Shown piece after piece: positions 27,014-36,187 of a stretch of 64,000 nucleotides of DNA. Position 1 is the first letter of the stretch. Every line of letters begins with the position of its first letter. Origin of the DNA: Methanobacteriota archaeon (GTDB lineage Archaea > Methanobacteriota > Methanobacteria > Methanobacteriales > Methanobacteriaceae); NCBI GenBank assembly GCA_029556335.1, contig JAKQFA010000030.1:127275-191274 (forward strand). Direction: 5' to 3'. The notes below the pieces were generated by a model. The model did no database searches. It saw only the letters and a list, made by a program, of their open reading frames with translations, and was not told where the DNA came from. The translations under genes and the position numbers were made by a program.

Positions 27014-27068
27014 TTAAGCTATTTCTAGAGAGAGGTTACCACCTTTCTCTTCTTACGAAGGTGATTAT

Positions 27069-27275
27069 ATGGAAGATGGAACTCCTGCCGAAGTAATAGA
27101 AGTCTTAAAGAGAACTGGCATGACTGGGGAAGTCATGCAGGTGAAGTGCAGGATACTGGACGGAAGGGATAAGGGTCGAATACTCACCAGGAACGTTATG
27201 GGAGCCATTAAAGAAGGCGACATCCTGATGCTCTTGGACACCATCCGGGAAGCCAAAGAAATACGCACACCCTAG
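27069..27275 (+). CDS. rps28e: Small subunit ribosomal protein S28e
   Basis: A 68-residue ribosomal protein with an OB-like fold. The text GMTGEVMQVKCRILDGRDKGRILTRNV and the end LLDTIREAKEIR are typical; the LDxRDxGR part contacts mRNA near the exit site. The ATG follows AAGGTGAT. It lies in the usual archaeal order L7Ae-S28e-L24e-Ndk, likely one transcript. Confidence 0.97.
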   Translation: MEDGTPAEVIEVLKRTGMTGEVMQVKCRILDGRDKGRILTRNVMGAIKEGDILMLLDTIREAKEIRTP

Positions 27276-27291
27276 AGGTTAAGGTGTTACT

Positions 27292-27453
27292 ATGAGAACT
27301 TGTTCATTCTGCGGAGAAGAAATAGACGAGGGCACAGGGAAGATGTTCGTCAAAAAAGACGGTACAGTCTTCTTTTTCTGCAGCAGTAAATGTGAAAAAA
27401 ACCGTATAAAACTGGGAAGAGTGCCTAGAAAGGTCAAGTGGGTTAAACAATGA
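27292..27453 (+). CDS. rpl24e: Large subunit ribosomal protein L24e
   Basis: A 53-residue zinc-ribbon ribosomal protein. The four zinc ligands are CSFCG near the start and CSSKCEKN near residue 31. The ATG follows AAGGTGT. The stop overlaps the ndk start as ATGA, so translation of the two is coupled. Confidence 0.97.
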   Translation: MRTCSFCGEEIDEGTGKMFVKKDGTVFFFCSSKCEKNRIKLGRVPRKVKWVKQ

Positions 27454-27908
27454 AGGAAAAAAGCTTCGTTATGTTAAAACCCGATGCAGTACTGCGTCGA
27501 TTGACTGGTAAGATCCTGACCCGTTTCGAGGAGCGCGGACTGGAGATAGTGGCTGCCAAGATGATGGTCATCCCCCGGGAACTGGCCCAGCAACACTACG
27601 CCGAACATGAGGAAAAACCTTTCTTCACTGACCTGGTGGAGTACATAACCTCCGGTCCAGTCCTGGCAACAGTGATTGAAGGAGAAGAATGCATCACCCT
27701 CATCCGTAAAATGGTGGGGGCCACTAATCCTAAAGAAGCTGATACAGGAACCATCAGGGGTGATTATGCCATTGACACTGGTCGAAACATAATACACGCC
27801 TCTGATTCTCCAGCATCTGCAGAAAGGGAAATAGGGCTCTTTTTCAAGATGGATGAAATATGTGATTGTTCCTTCCCGGACCGGGAATGGATACAGGAAG
27901 AACCTTAA
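27450..27908 (+). CDS. ndk: Nucleoside diphosphate kinase
   Basis: Transfers phosphate from NTPs to NDPs through a phospho-His. The 152-residue protein has the N-terminal LKPDAVLR strand, GPVLATVIEGEECI, the ATNPKEADTGTIRGDYA loop and the active-site His in NIIHASDSPASAEREI near residue 113. The ATG overlaps the L24e stop by four bases (ATGA). Its place between ribosomal protein and aIF5B genes is common in archaea and may match GTP supply to translation. Confidence 0.97.
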   Translation: MKEKSFVMLKPDAVLRRLTGKILTRFEERGLEIVAAKMMVIPRELAQQHYAEHEEKPFFTDLVEYITSGPVLATVIEGEECITLIRKMVGATNPKEADTGTIRGDYAIDTGRNIIHASDSPASAEREIGLFFKMDEICDCSFPDREWIQEEP

Positions 27909-27989
27909 TTTACAAATACTTAGGGCCTTAAATTTTTTTGGTGCTCTACACTTTTTAAAGGGCGCTTTTTAGTAAGAGGGTTGAAAAAC

Positions 27990-29765
27990 TTGAAGATCAG
28001 ATCACCAATTGTATCTGTACTGGGCCATGTGGACCATGGAAAAACCACTCTCCTAGATTATATAAGGGGCAGTTTCATAGCCCAGAAGGAAGCCGGGGGC
28101 ATAACCCAGCACATCGGAGCCACTGAGATTCCCATGGAAGCCATTGAGTCCATCTGCAGCCAGTTCATCCAGAAACTGGAGATCCGGGAAAGTCTGCCCG
28201 GCCTGTTCTTCATTGACACCCCTGGCCATGAAGCATTCACCACCCTCCGTAAAAGGGGTGGAGCCCTAGCTGACCTGGCTGTGCTGATGGTGGACCTCAA
28301 CGAGGGCTTCAAACCCCAGACCTACGAGGCCCTTAACATCCTTAAAATGTACCAAACCCCCTTCGTGGTGGGTGCCAACAAGATAGATCGGATACCTGGC
28401 TGGCATATCCACGAAAAAGAACCATTCAACAAGACTTACAACAAACAAAACCCCCAGGTACAGGTTGCTCTTGACAACCAGGTCTACGAACTGGTGGGAA
28501 TTCTCCACCAGGAGGGTTTTGAATCGGAACGCTTCGACCGGGTGAGGGACTTCGCCAGGCAGGTAAGCATCATCCCCATCAGTGCCAAGACTGGTGAGGG
28601 AATCGCTGAACTTTTAACCATGCTCCTGGGATTGGCCCAGCAGTACCTCCAGGAGCAGTTGCAGATAGAAACCCATGCCCCGGCTAAGGGAACTATCCTG
28701 GAAGTAAAGGAAGAAGTGGGACTGGGAACCACCATCGACGCCGTCATATACGATGGAGTGCTTAAAAAGGATGATAAAATCGCCCTGACCACCAGGGACG
28801 ATGTTCTGGTCACCAAAATAAGATCGCTGCTAAAACCCAACCCCCTGGAGGAGATAAGAGACGCTAAAAAACGCTTCCAGAAGGTGGATGAAGTGGTGGC
28901 TGCGGCTGGAATCAAGATCGTGGCCCCCAACATCGAGAACGTTGTATCTGGCTCTCCTTTGCGGGTGGCCCGCGGAGACCTGGAGGAGGTTAAAGAAAAC
29001 ATACTCCAGGAGATGGAAAAGATAAAGGTCCAGACAGACGAAGTGGGCGTGGTGGCCAAAGCAGATACCCTGGGATCCCTGGAAGCCCTCCTGAACATCC
29101 TCAAGGACATGGAGATACCAATCCGCTCTGCAGACATTGGTGATGTTTCCCGTAGGGATGTCATTGAGGCCTCCATAGTTAAGGATGAAGAACCCCTCTA
29201 CGGGGTGATCATCGCCTTCAACGTCAAGATCCTTCCTTCGGCTACAGGGGAACTCAAGAACAGGGAAGTGAAACTCTTCTCTGCAGATGTCATCTACCAG
29301 CTTACCGAGGAATACCAGGAATGGCTGGATGCCGCAGAAAAACGGCGCAAGGAGGAATGGCTGGATGCCATAATCAGACCAGCCAAGATCCGGATCATAC
29401 CAAAACTCATATTCCGCCAGAGCAAACCCGCCATCGCCGGGGTGGAAATCCTCTCCGGCACCATCAAGAAGGGATACGGCTTGATAAGCCAAGACGGAGT
29501 AAGGGTGGGTAGTGTGGAAAGCATGCAGGACAAGGGAGATAACCTGATCGCTGCTTCCAAGGGCGTTAAGGTGGCCATGGCCATTAAAGACGGAGTGTTT
29601 GGCCGCAACCTGGATGAAGGGGATGAGCTCTATGTGGACATCCCTGAGAATCATTACCAGATCCTGGAGAGAGAGTTTAAGGGTAAGCTCACCGAGGATG
29701 AACTCCAACTTCTGGATGAGATCGTCCAGTTAAAGAGGAAGGCTGATCCTAACTGGGGAATGTGA
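27990..29765 (+). CDS. infB: Translation initiation factor aIF5B (IF-2 family)
   Basis: Ribosome-dependent GTPase that joins subunits during initiation. The 591-residue protein has G1 GHVDHGKTTLLD near residue 13, G3 DTPGHEAFTTLRKRGG near 73, G4 ANKIDRIPG near 129, then the EF-Tu-like domain 2, and the C-terminal domains 3 and 4 ending with the EF5B-type helix. As usual for archaea it lacks the long N-terminal extension of eukaryotes. I favour TTG 27990, which has AAGAGGG about 9 nt upstream; TTG 27981 abuts that SD. No intein interrupts the P-loop. Confidence 0.97.
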   Translation: MKIRSPIVSVLGHVDHGKTTLLDYIRGSFIAQKEAGGITQHIGATEIPMEAIESICSQFIQKLEIRESLPGLFFIDTPGHEAFTTLRKRGGALADLAVLMVDLNEGFKPQTYEALNILKMYQTPFVVGANKIDRIPGWHIHEKEPFNKTYNKQNPQVQVALDNQVYELVGILHQEGFESERFDRVRDFARQVSIIPISAKTGEGIAELLTMLLGLAQQYLQEQLQIETHAPAKGTILEVKEEVGLGTTIDAVIYDGVLKKDDKIALTTRDDVLVTKIRSLLKPNPLEEIRDAKKRFQKVDEVVAAAGIKIVAPNIENVVSGSPLRVARGDLEEVKENILQEMEKIKVQTDEVGVVAKADTLGSLEALLNILKDMEIPIRSADIGDVSRRDVIEASIVKDEEPLYGVIIAFNVKILPSATGELKNREVKLFSADVIYQLTEEYQEWLDAAEKRRKEEWLDAIIRPAKIRIIPKLIFRQSKPAIAGVEILSGTIKKGYGLISQDGVRVGSVESMQDKGDNLIAASKGVKVAMAIKDGVFGRNLDEGDELYVDIPENHYQILEREFKGKLTEDELQLLDEIVQLKRKADPNWGM

Positions 29766-29843
29766 GTTAGATTTCTTCAATAAAAGCATAAAAACCGATA
29801 AATAGTATAATATATATAGCAGAGTTAAGATGGAGGAGATAGA

Positions 29844-30224
29844 TTGGCATTTAAACTGGTTGTTTCAGAAGGTAAAAATAGTCATCAAATGGAAGTGGAG
29901 GCTGCTTTATCCAAGAAACTCATAGGATTAAAGATTGGTGAAGAATTTGACGCTTCTATGGTGGGCTTGGAAGGCTACCAACTGCGCATAACTGGAGGGA
30001 GTGATAAAAACGGTTTCCCCATGAAAAAGGATGTGGATGGACCGCGACGGATAAAAAGTCTCCTTTCAGGCGGAGTTGGGTTTAAATCCACCCGTAAAGG
30101 TCAGAGAAGGAGGAAAACCGTCCGTGGGAACACCCTGTCTGATGATATCGTCCAGGTGAACACCGTTGTGGTGAAGAAGGGTGAAAAGAACCTTACCCAA
30201 CTGATGGAAGGTAGCGAAGAATAA
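29844..30224 (+). CDS. rps6e: Small subunit ribosomal protein S6e
   Basis: A 126-residue ribosomal protein. The core is GLEGYQLRITGGSDKNGFPMKKDVDGPRR followed by a basic stretch around RKGQRRRKTVRGNTLSDDIVQVN, both family signatures. It starts at TTG 29844 after GGAGGAGA. It lacks the long phosphorylated tail of eukaryotic S6. The aIF2-gamma gene follows 21 bp later, a usual archaeal pairing. Confidence 0.97.
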   Translation: MAFKLVVSEGKNSHQMEVEAALSKKLIGLKIGEEFDASMVGLEGYQLRITGGSDKNGFPMKKDVDGPRRIKSLLSGGVGFKSTRKGQRRRKTVRGNTLSDDIVQVNTVVVKKGEKNLTQLMEGSEE

Positions 30225-30245
30225 AGATAAAAAAAGGTGTAGTCC

Positions 30246-31472
30246 GTGAAAGTACAGTCTGAAATCAATATCGGGTTAGTAGGACACGTGGACCATGGGA
30301 AAACCACCCTAACCAAGGCCCTATCTGGAATATGGACAGATACTCACAGTGAAGAAACTAAAAGGGGCATATCTATACGACTGGGCTATGCGGACATCAC
30401 CTTCCGCCGGTGCATGGAGTGTCCCATACCCCAGTGTTACACCACCTCCCTGGTTTGTGAACACTGTGGAAGTGAAACCCAGACCATCCGGAAGGTTTCT
30501 TTTGTGGATTCCCCAGGGCACGAAACCCTGATGGCCACCATGCTCTCCGGAGCAGCTATAATGGATGGAGCCATCCTGGTCATCGCTGCCAACGAGCCCT
30601 GTCCCCAGCCCCAGACCAAGGAGCATCTCATGGCCCTGGATGTCATTGGAGTCACCGAGGTCATCGTGGTGCAGAACAAGATCGACATCGTCTCCCGGGA
30701 GAGGGCCATGGAGAGTTACCAGGAGATCAAGGAATTCGTGAAGGGTACCTGTGCCGAAGACGCACCCATCATACCAGTCTCTGCCCAGCAGGGCGCCAAC
30801 ATCGACATACTAATTGAAACCATACATCACCAGATTAGAACCCCCCGCAGATCACTCCGGAAAGCTCCCCGCCTACACGTGGCCCGGTCCTTTGATATAA
30901 ACCGTCCAGGCTGCACCCCGGAAAATATCCAGGGCGGAGTGATTGGCGGATCCCTAATCCAGGGGAAGTTGAAGTTGGGGGATGAGATTGAGGTGAAACC
31001 GGGAATTCAGATAAAAAATAAGGGTAAAATGGAATGGATGAGCCTAATATCCAACATCACCGGACTGGTGGCCGGTGGGGAATCAGTGGAGGAAGTAGGG
31101 CCGGGTGGCCTCATTGGAGTGGGGACCAACCTGGATCCATCCCTTACCAAGGCCGACTCCCTCTCCGGCTCCGTGGCTGGTAGGCCCGGAACTTTACCGG
31201 ACATCCTGCACCAGTTCACCATGAAAACCCATCTACTGGAACGGGTGGTGGGTACCAAGGAAGAGAAGGCTGTGGAGCCCATCAAGTCTTCCGAGCCCCT
31301 GATGATAAATATTGGAACCTCCACCACCATTGGCGTGGTTACCAGCGCCCGTAAAAATGAAGTGGATGTCAAACTCAAATTACCAGTCTGTGCCGAGGCT
31401 GGGCAGAGAGCGGCTCTCAGTCGGAGGGTGGGTGCCAGGTGGAGGTTAATCGGTTATGGAATCATCAAATAG
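30246..31472 (+). CDS. eif2g: Translation initiation factor aIF2 gamma subunit
   Basis: GTPase core of aIF2, which carries initiator tRNA-Met to the small subunit. The 408-residue protein has G1 GHVDHGKTTLTKAL near residue 15, a zinc knuckle CMECPIPQCYTTSLVCEHCG near 58-77, G3 VDSPGHETLMATM near 91, G4 QNKIDIVSRE near 146, and domains II and III. GTG 30246 follows AAAGGTGT. Its 3' end overlaps the PIN-domain gene: the ATG of that gene (31456) is 17 bases inside eif2g, in another frame. Confidence 0.98.
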   Translation: MKVQSEINIGLVGHVDHGKTTLTKALSGIWTDTHSEETKRGISIRLGYADITFRRCMECPIPQCYTTSLVCEHCGSETQTIRKVSFVDSPGHETLMATMLSGAAIMDGAILVIAANEPCPQPQTKEHLMALDVIGVTEVIVVQNKIDIVSRERAMESYQEIKEFVKGTCAEDAPIIPVSAQQGANIDILIETIHHQIRTPRRSLRKAPRLHVARSFDINRPGCTPENIQGGVIGGSLIQGKLKLGDEIEVKPGIQIKNKGKMEWMSLISNITGLVAGGESVEEVGPGGLIGVGTNLDPSLTKADSLSGSVAGRPGTLPDILHQFTMKTHLLERVVGTKEEKAVEPIKSSEPLMINIGTSTTIGVVTSARKNEVDVKLKLPVCAEAGQRAALSRRVGARWRLIGYGIIK

Positions 31473-31862
31473 GGAAGCCCTGGTGGATGCAAATTTTTTA
31501 TGACCACCACCCAGTTCCCGGTGGATGTGGTGGTGGAGTTGGAGAACATCCTACCATCCCATAAACTCCTGGTTCCCTCCTACGTCTTGGAGGAACTGGA
31601 GAACATTAAAAGGCGATCCCGGGGTAAAAATCGTGTCGCAGCTTCAGTGTCCATTAAGATAGCCCAGAATCCCCCCTTCCAGGTGCGGGAAATGGAACGG
31701 GGCAGGAATGAAAGGGTGGATGATGCTCTCCTAAGGCACTCCCGAGTGTTGTGCACCAACGACAGGGAGCTGAGACGAAGAGCAAGGGAGAAGGGCATAA
31801 CCGTGGTATACCTTCGACAAAAAAGATATCTGAGTATAGATGGGCATTTGAGCCTGGAATAA
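31456..31862 (+). pseudogene. PIN-domain protein gene (Fcf1/UTP24-like) with a -1 frameshift near its start
   Basis: The first frame, from ATG 31456 inside the end of eif2g, reads MESSNREALVDANFL and hits TGA at 31501. The second frame, from 31500, reads MTTTQFPVDVVVELENIL and continues to 31862 with the PIN features LVPSYVLEELENI, RVDDALL and VLCTNDRELRRRA. In relatives the active-site stretch (V/L)DANF(L/F)M is directly followed by xxQFxVD, so one gene was split by loss of one base in the T run at 31494-31499. The catalytic Asp lies in the cut-off N-terminal piece. It could be a true mutation, a sequencing error or slippage-dependent expression. Confidence 0.8.
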
Positions 31863-31916
31863 AAATTTACCATCATTAATTAATTACATCATCACATATT
31901 ATTGGAGGAAAAACCT

Positions 31917-32438
31917 ATGAATCTCTGGAAGGACCTGGAAAGCGGACCATCCGCCCCGGAAGTTGTATACGCTGTTATTGAAATACCCCGAGGATCCCGG
32001 AACAAGTATGAATATGATAAGGATATGGAAGCCTTTGCCCTGGATCGGGTGCTCTACTCACCAGTCCATTACCCGGCAGAGTACGGCATCATCCCCCAGA
32101 CCCTGTACGATGACGGTGACCCCATGGACATCATGGTACTCATGGAACAGCCCACCTTCCCTGGTTGCATCATTGAAAGCCGGGCCATTGGTATGATGAG
32201 GATGATCGACGGCGGTGACCAGGATGATAAGATCCTGGCGGTGCCCACCCAGGACCCCCGCTACCAGGAGGTTCAGGACTTGGAGGACGTTGCCCCCCAC
32301 CTTTTAAAGGAGATAGCACAGTTCTTCCAGGACTACAAAGCTCTGGAAGGAAAAGAAACCGAAGTCCAAGGATGGGTTGGTAAAGAAGAGGCTTTCAAGG
32401 CTATAAAACATTCTATTGAGCTTTATAAAAAGATGTGA
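31917..32438 (+). CDS. ppa: Inorganic pyrophosphatase, family I (soluble)
   Basis: Hydrolyses pyrophosphate released by activation reactions such as tRNA charging. The 173-residue protein has the family I signature DGDPMDIMVL near residue 64 with metal-binding Asp residues, EIPRGSRNKYEYDKD near 23, and VPTQDPRYQEVQDLEDVAPHLLKEI. ATG 31917 follows TTGGAGGAA. It stands between the PIN gene and rpo7, an order typical of Methanobacteriales. Confidence 0.97.
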   Translation: MNLWKDLESGPSAPEVVYAVIEIPRGSRNKYEYDKDMEAFALDRVLYSPVHYPAEYGIIPQTLYDDGDPMDIMVLMEQPTFPGCIIESRAIGMMRMIDGGDQDDKILAVPTQDPRYQEVQDLEDVAPHLLKEIAQFFQDYKALEGKETEVQGWVGKEEAFKAIKHSIELYKKM

Positions 32439-32488
32439 AGCCTGAGGTTCATGGTTAAATCATAAGAAGTTATCTAAGAGGGATTTGT

Positions 32489-33055
32489 TTGTATTTAGTA
32501 TCCAAAATTGAGGACACGGTGCGGATCCCACCCCACCGTTTCGAGGAGCCTCTGCAGGAAGTGGCAGCCGAGATCCTCAACAAAAACTACATGGGAAAGA
32601 TCGACAAGAAGATGGGCCTCATGGTCACTGTCAAGGAGATTGAGGATATCGGTGTGGGCAAAGTCATCATGGGAGATGGAGCCGCCTACCATGACGTGGT
32701 GTTCACCGCCCTGTTTTTCAAACCAGAACTCCACGAGATCGTGGTGGGTGAGGTTATAGAAGTCACTGACTTCGGTGCCTTTGTACGCATAGGTCCCATG
32801 GACGGCCTGGTACACGTTTCCCAGGTCACTGATGATTACATAAACTACGATGCCAAGAGAGGCGCCCTCCTGGGTAAGGAATCCAAGAAAAGCTTGGAGG
32901 AGGGCAACCATGTCCGGGGCCGTATCGTGGCCTTGAGCCTTAAAGAAAAATCCGCCGAAACCAAAATCGGACTCACCATGAGACAACCCGGACTAGGTAG
33001 GCTGGAATGGATCAAGGAAGAGAAAGAAAAAGCTAAAAAGAAGGGGAAAAGTTAA
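32489..33055 (+). CDS. rpo7: DNA-directed RNA polymerase subunit Rpo7 (RpoE')
   Basis: Stalk subunit of archaeal RNA polymerase, partner of Rpo4, binding nascent RNA. The 188-residue protein has an N-terminal tip domain (TVRIPPHRF, ILNKNYMGKIDKKMGLMVTV) and a C-terminal S1 domain (EVIEVTDFGAFVRIGPMDGLVHVSQV). It starts at TTG 32489 after AAGAGGG. The spt4 ATG follows the stop directly. Confidence 0.97.
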   Translation: MYLVSKIEDTVRIPPHRFEEPLQEVAAEILNKNYMGKIDKKMGLMVTVKEIEDIGVGKVIMGDGAAYHDVVFTALFFKPELHEIVVGEVIEVTDFGAFVRIGPMDGLVHVSQVTDDYINYDAKRGALLGKESKKSLEEGNHVRGRIVALSLKEKSAETKIGLTMRQPGLGRLEWIKEEKEKAKKKGKS

Positions 33056-33238
33056 ATGGTTACCAAAGCCTGTACCAGGTGTCACCGTATAGTGGAGGGT
33101 GACTTGTGCGAAGTGTGCAACCTGGCCACCTCCAAGAACTGGAGTGGTTTTCTGATTATAGTAGACCCTGAAAAATCCCACATCGCCCGGGACCTCAAAA
33201 TCCAAGAGGCAGGAGAATATGCCCTGAGGGTTCGCTAG
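33056..33238 (+). CDS. spt4: Transcription elongation factor Spt4 (RpoE'')
   Basis: A 60-residue zinc protein that pairs with Spt5 to raise polymerase processivity. Zinc ligands are CTRCHR near residue 6 and CEVCN near 18, followed by NWSGFLIIVDPEKSHIA, the Spt5-binding part. The stop overlaps the next start (TAGTG), so translation is coupled with the dephospho-CoA kinase gene. Confidence 0.96.
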   Translation: MVTKACTRCHRIVEGDLCEVCNLATSKNWSGFLIIVDPEKSHIARDLKIQEAGEYALRVR

Positions 33239-33744
33239 TGTTAGTCCTAAAAAAAAATTTGAGACCAGAGTTTAAAAAAGCCATTGGCACCCTTTATCCA
33301 TCCCTGGATGATGCTGAGGATTTTCTGGCCTCCCAAGAACCAGACACTCTCCTGGTTTCAGTGGGTGATGTTACCACCCGGAACCTGCAGGAGCAGGGAC
33401 TGATCCCCCACCTGGGGATTATCGACCAGCAGGTGGAAAGAAAACCAGCCCCACAGGATATAGTCTACGATAATGTAACCCTGAAAGCGGATAACCCCGC
33501 TGGTACAGTGACCCGTGAACTATGGGATGCTGTGGAACAGGGATTTCAGTTGATAAAAGCCGGATACCGCGTTCTGATCCTGGTTAAGGGTGAAGAAGAT
33601 TTAGCGGTTGTTCCCGCTGTAATTCTAGCCCCTCCTGGTTCACTGGTCCTCTATGGCCAGCCCGGGGAGGGTGTGGTGATTTGTGAAGTTGACCGCCTGA
33701 GAGATAAAGTTATTAAGATGAAAGAGATGCTAATGGAGGAATAA
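33238..33744 (+). CDS. GTP-dependent dephospho-CoA kinase (DUF359/UPF0218)
   Basis: Last step of archaeal coenzyme A synthesis, phosphorylating dephospho-CoA with GTP; this family was shown to do so in Thermococcus. The 168-residue protein contains the conserved pieces LLVSVGDVTTRNL, IPHLGIIDQQVERKP, NPAGTVTRELWDAVEQGF, LVKGEEDLAVVPAVILAPPGS and YGQPGEGVV. GTG 33238 overlaps the spt4 stop, and rps24e starts 1 bp after its own stop, so it sits fully inside a transcription/translation operon. Confidence 0.92.
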   Translation: MLVLKKNLRPEFKKAIGTLYPSLDDAEDFLASQEPDTLLVSVGDVTTRNLQEQGLIPHLGIIDQQVERKPAPQDIVYDNVTLKADNPAGTVTRELWDAVEQGFQLIKAGYRVLILVKGEEDLAVVPAVILAPPGSLVLYGQPGEGVVICEVDRLRDKVIKMKEMLMEE

Positions 33745-33745
33745 G

Positions 33746-34051
33746 ATGGAAATTGATATTAAAGAAAAAGTTGAAAATCCACTTCTAAACCGGACAGAAA
33801 TAAGATTCGACTGTCTGTATCAAGGAGAAGCTACTCCAAAAGTTTTAGATGTTAAAAACAGACTGGTCGCAGTTTTGAATGTGGACAAAGACCTTTTGGT
33901 AGTGGATAAAATGAAGCCCAGTTACGGTGAAGGCCGATCCGAGGGCTACGCCAAGTTGTACGACTCTCCGGACCATCTGTCCCAGGTGGAAAGGGACCAT
34001 GTTGTGGTCAAGAACCAGGAGAAAACCACCCCAGAAAGTGAAGAAGAATAA
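33746..34051 (+). CDS. rps24e: Small subunit ribosomal protein S24e
   Basis: A 101-residue ribosomal protein with the S24e pattern: NPLLNRTEIRFD, then EATPKVLDVKNRLVAVLNVDKDLLVVDKMKPSYGEGRSEGYAKLYDS. It ends in an acidic run. It starts 1 bp after the dephospho-CoA kinase stop; the S27ae gene follows after 19 bp. Confidence 0.97.
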   Translation: MEIDIKEKVENPLLNRTEIRFDCLYQGEATPKVLDVKNRLVAVLNVDKDLLVVDKMKPSYGEGRSEGYAKLYDSPDHLSQVERDHVVVKNQEKTTPESEEE

Positions 34052-34070
34052 AACACCTGAGGATTTTAAT

Positions 34071-34232
34071 ATGAAAAAGTACCAGCTTTACGAAGTTAAA
34101 GATAACAAACTCGTCCGTAAGAATCCAGAGTGTGTACGATGCTCCCACGGAGTCTTCATGGCGGACCATGGAGATCGTTACACCTGTGGTAAATGCGGAT
34201 ACACCCAATGGAAGGGTAAAGAAAAGAAATAG
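34071..34232 (+). CDS. rps27ae: Small subunit ribosomal protein S27ae
   Basis: A 53-residue zinc ribosomal protein, equivalent to the C-terminal part of the eukaryotic ubiquitin fusion but free here. Zinc ligands are CVRCSHG and CGKCGYTQW. ATG 34071 follows CTGAGGAT. It overlaps no other gene and closes the translation block; argH follows after 6 bp. Confidence 0.96.
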   Translation: MKKYQLYEVKDNKLVRKNPECVRCSHGVFMADHGDRYTCGKCGYTQWKGKEKK

Positions 34233-34238
34233 GTTGGA

Positions 34239-35654
<1,416 letters not shown>

Positions 35655-35751
35655 GTTTTTTTTGCCTGTTTCCCGGTCACCATCCACCGTCATTCGAAGA
35701 ACTGTCATCATACTTTCCTACTCCGGGTGCGGTGGGGGGCAGGGACCTTCT

Positions 35752-35943
35752 TTACCATACATCTTCCCAGACTTTTTTCTTCTGGAATTCCTTCCGTATT
35801 TCACAGGCCAGTTCCTCATCTTCAATAATCACCGCCCCGTGGTAGCCGCAGTCCATGCAGTCCCAGATGGATCCCATCTGGGGTATCAGCCATTTTATAT
35901 TGTTAGATCCACATCGGGGGCAGTATTTCCCATGTTTGGTCAG
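35752..35943 (-). CDS. 63-residue zinc-ribbon protein, apparent CTG start
   Basis: A small gene in the gap after argH. The frame has CPRCGSN near residue 8 and CMDCGYHGA near 29, two zinc knuckles separated by IKWLIPQMGSIWD, then an acidic-basic helical tail ending KKKVWEDVW. In-frame ATG, GTG and TTG are absent between the upstream stop and the first knuckle, but CTG 35943 sits 3 nt after GGAAGTGAT and yields a protein starting MTKHGKYCPRCG. I therefore propose CTG initiation. Function is unknown; similar ribbons bind nucleic acid or protein partners. Confidence 0.75.
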   Translation of the reverse strand: MTKHGKYCPRCGSNNIKWLIPQMGSIWDCMDCGYHGAVIIEDEELACEIRKEFQKKKVWEDVW

Positions 35944-36046
35944 ATTATCACTTCCTTGTATGAGTATTTATCCAGTGTTGAACTGGTAAGATCCACCTAG
36001 TCCCTCTTGACAACCTATATAGTGCTCCTTTTACAAAAGTATAGGT

Positions 36047-36187
36047 ATGGAAAAAGAATATATTCGCCAGATAATCGGAATCGCGGCTATTATTATCGGG
36101 ATCCTCCTATTCATATATCCCCAAATGGTGGGTTACTTGGTGGGAGTGTTCCTCCTGGCCTACGGTATAGTAGAATTAATTAAATAA
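36047..36187 (+). CDS. 46-residue membrane mini-protein (DUF3096-like)
   Basis: ATG 36047 follows TATAGG. The product has two short hydrophobic stretches, IIGIAAIIIGILLFIYPQ (residues 9-26) and VGYLVGVFLLAYGIVELI, with a Pro between, as in the small DUF3096 family found in archaea and bacteria. No function is known. It overlaps the 3' end of the convergent KH/PP-loop gene by 8 bp. Confidence 0.7.
   Translation: MEKEYIRQIIGIAAIIIGILLFIYPQMVGYLVGVFLLAYGIVELIK

Noticed and set aside
28484..29176. Minus-strand frame of 230 codons
   Set aside because: Also antisense to aIF5B, with Ser/Thr/Arg-rich composition typical of shadow frames.
28830..29708. Long minus-strand frame of 292 codons
   Set aside because: It lies fully antisense to the clearly real aIF5B gene and has no SD or recognisable motif; long antisense frames are common opposite G/C-rich codon patterns.
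35662..36000. Plus-strand frame of 112 codons after argH
   Set aside because: It is antisense to the zinc-ribbon mini-gene, whose Cys knuckles are unmistakable.
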